Shown: piece after piece, positions 45,770 to 45,864 of the stretch | How positions within the stretch are numbered: position 1 is the stretch's first letter | Layout of the letters: the number at the start of each line of letters is the position of its first letter | DNA from: Aeromonas australiensis | GTDB lineage: Bacteria; Pseudomonadota; Gammaproteobacteria; Enterobacterales; Aeromonadaceae | Direction of reading: 5' to 3' | DNA length: 45,864 nucleotides | Assembly: GCF_000819725.1 (NCBI RefSeq) | Contig: NZ_CDDH01000106.1 | Location: 1 to 45,864 of the forward strand | Notes under the pieces: model-generated | What the model saw: the letters and a program-made list of their open reading frames with translations, nothing else | Databases searched by the model: none | What the model was told of the DNA's origin: nothing | Position numbers and translations under genes: made by a program

Positions 45770-45864
45770 TCATTTCATTCGAACATCGCCGGCCAGCTCG
45801 ATATCTCCCACCAATGTTGCGCAGGGGTCTACATACACCCGTTCGCCCAGTTGCGGGCATTTTC
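45770..45864 (-). pseudogene. Truncated gamma-carbonic-anhydrase-family (YrdA-like) fragment, cut by the window edge
   Basis: On the minus strand the frame reads CPQLGERVYVDPCATLVG, then DIELAGDVRMK and a stop. The first part matches the N-terminal strand of gamma-class carbonic anhydrase/YrdA proteins. These normally continue about 150 residues into a left-handed beta-helix, starting ...DDVSIWPL. Here a stop follows at the place where homology ends. It is therefore probably a broken gene or a duplicated 5' fragment. The start codon lies outside the window. Confidence 0.55.

Overview
The window reads as chromosomal DNA of a gamma-proteobacterium, most likely an Aeromonas. The reasons are the GC-rich coding style, E. 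coli-like ribosomal operons, a chromosomal Qnr-type pentapeptide protein of the Aeromonas kind, and gene orders such as dtd-fabY, gntX/bioH and yibN-secB-gpsA. Genus assignment rests on recognised proteins, not on a database search. No rRNA, tRNA, CRISPR array or complete insertion sequence was seen.

Layout. (1) 1-1609 is an AT-richer accessory patch. Two identical 47-bp copies of a terminator region bracket a minus-strand module of three tiny genes (two begin MGFW/MGFF, one is a 43-residue zinc ribbon). The module holds a 287-bp miniature element with Tn3-family 38-bp ends. The displaced 3' end of a yihY-like gene lies at its right edge. (2) 1610-9823: dtd, a spermidine-synthase-like methyltransferase, fabY (preceded by a decayed copy of its own 5' end), an AsmA-family protein, recG (followed by two extra 112-bp copies of its own 3' end) and pssA. 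(3) 9974-15605: a complete gluconate/Entner-Doudoroff unit, namely a GntP-type permease divergent from gntK-edd-eda, then the repressor gntR. GntR-type operators lie in both control regions. (4) 15696-25352: qnr-like gene, gpmI-envC, yibN, secB-gpsA, nfuA, gntX, bioH, an orphan flagellar-rod-like small protein paired with a SprA-type metalloprotease, and a 92-residue unknown. (5) 25423-31639: tex, greB, ompR-envZ and an EamA/DMT transporter. (6) 31787-45655: the S10, spc and alpha ribosomal operons with secY and rpoA. Their leaders resemble the autoregulated E. coli ones. (7) 45656-45864: short tandem repeats and a truncated gamma-carbonic-anhydrase (yrdA-like) fragment.

How the genes work together. 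GntP imports gluconate, GntK phosphorylates it, and Edd and Eda split 6-phosphogluconate to pyruvate and glyceraldehyde-3-phosphate. GntR would coordinate them. GpmI and EnvC link glycolysis and cell division only by adjacency. SecB, SecY, PssA, the AsmA-like protein and OmpR/EnvZ belong to envelope biogenesis or envelope control. The last third is translation machinery.

The most unusual feature is not one pathway but a pattern. Partial duplications of gene ends (yihY 3', fabY 5', recG 3') cluster in the first 6.3 kb, beside an uncharacterised small-gene module that carries a Tn3-derived miniature element. I did not find convincing evidence of a large unknown defence or metabolic system.
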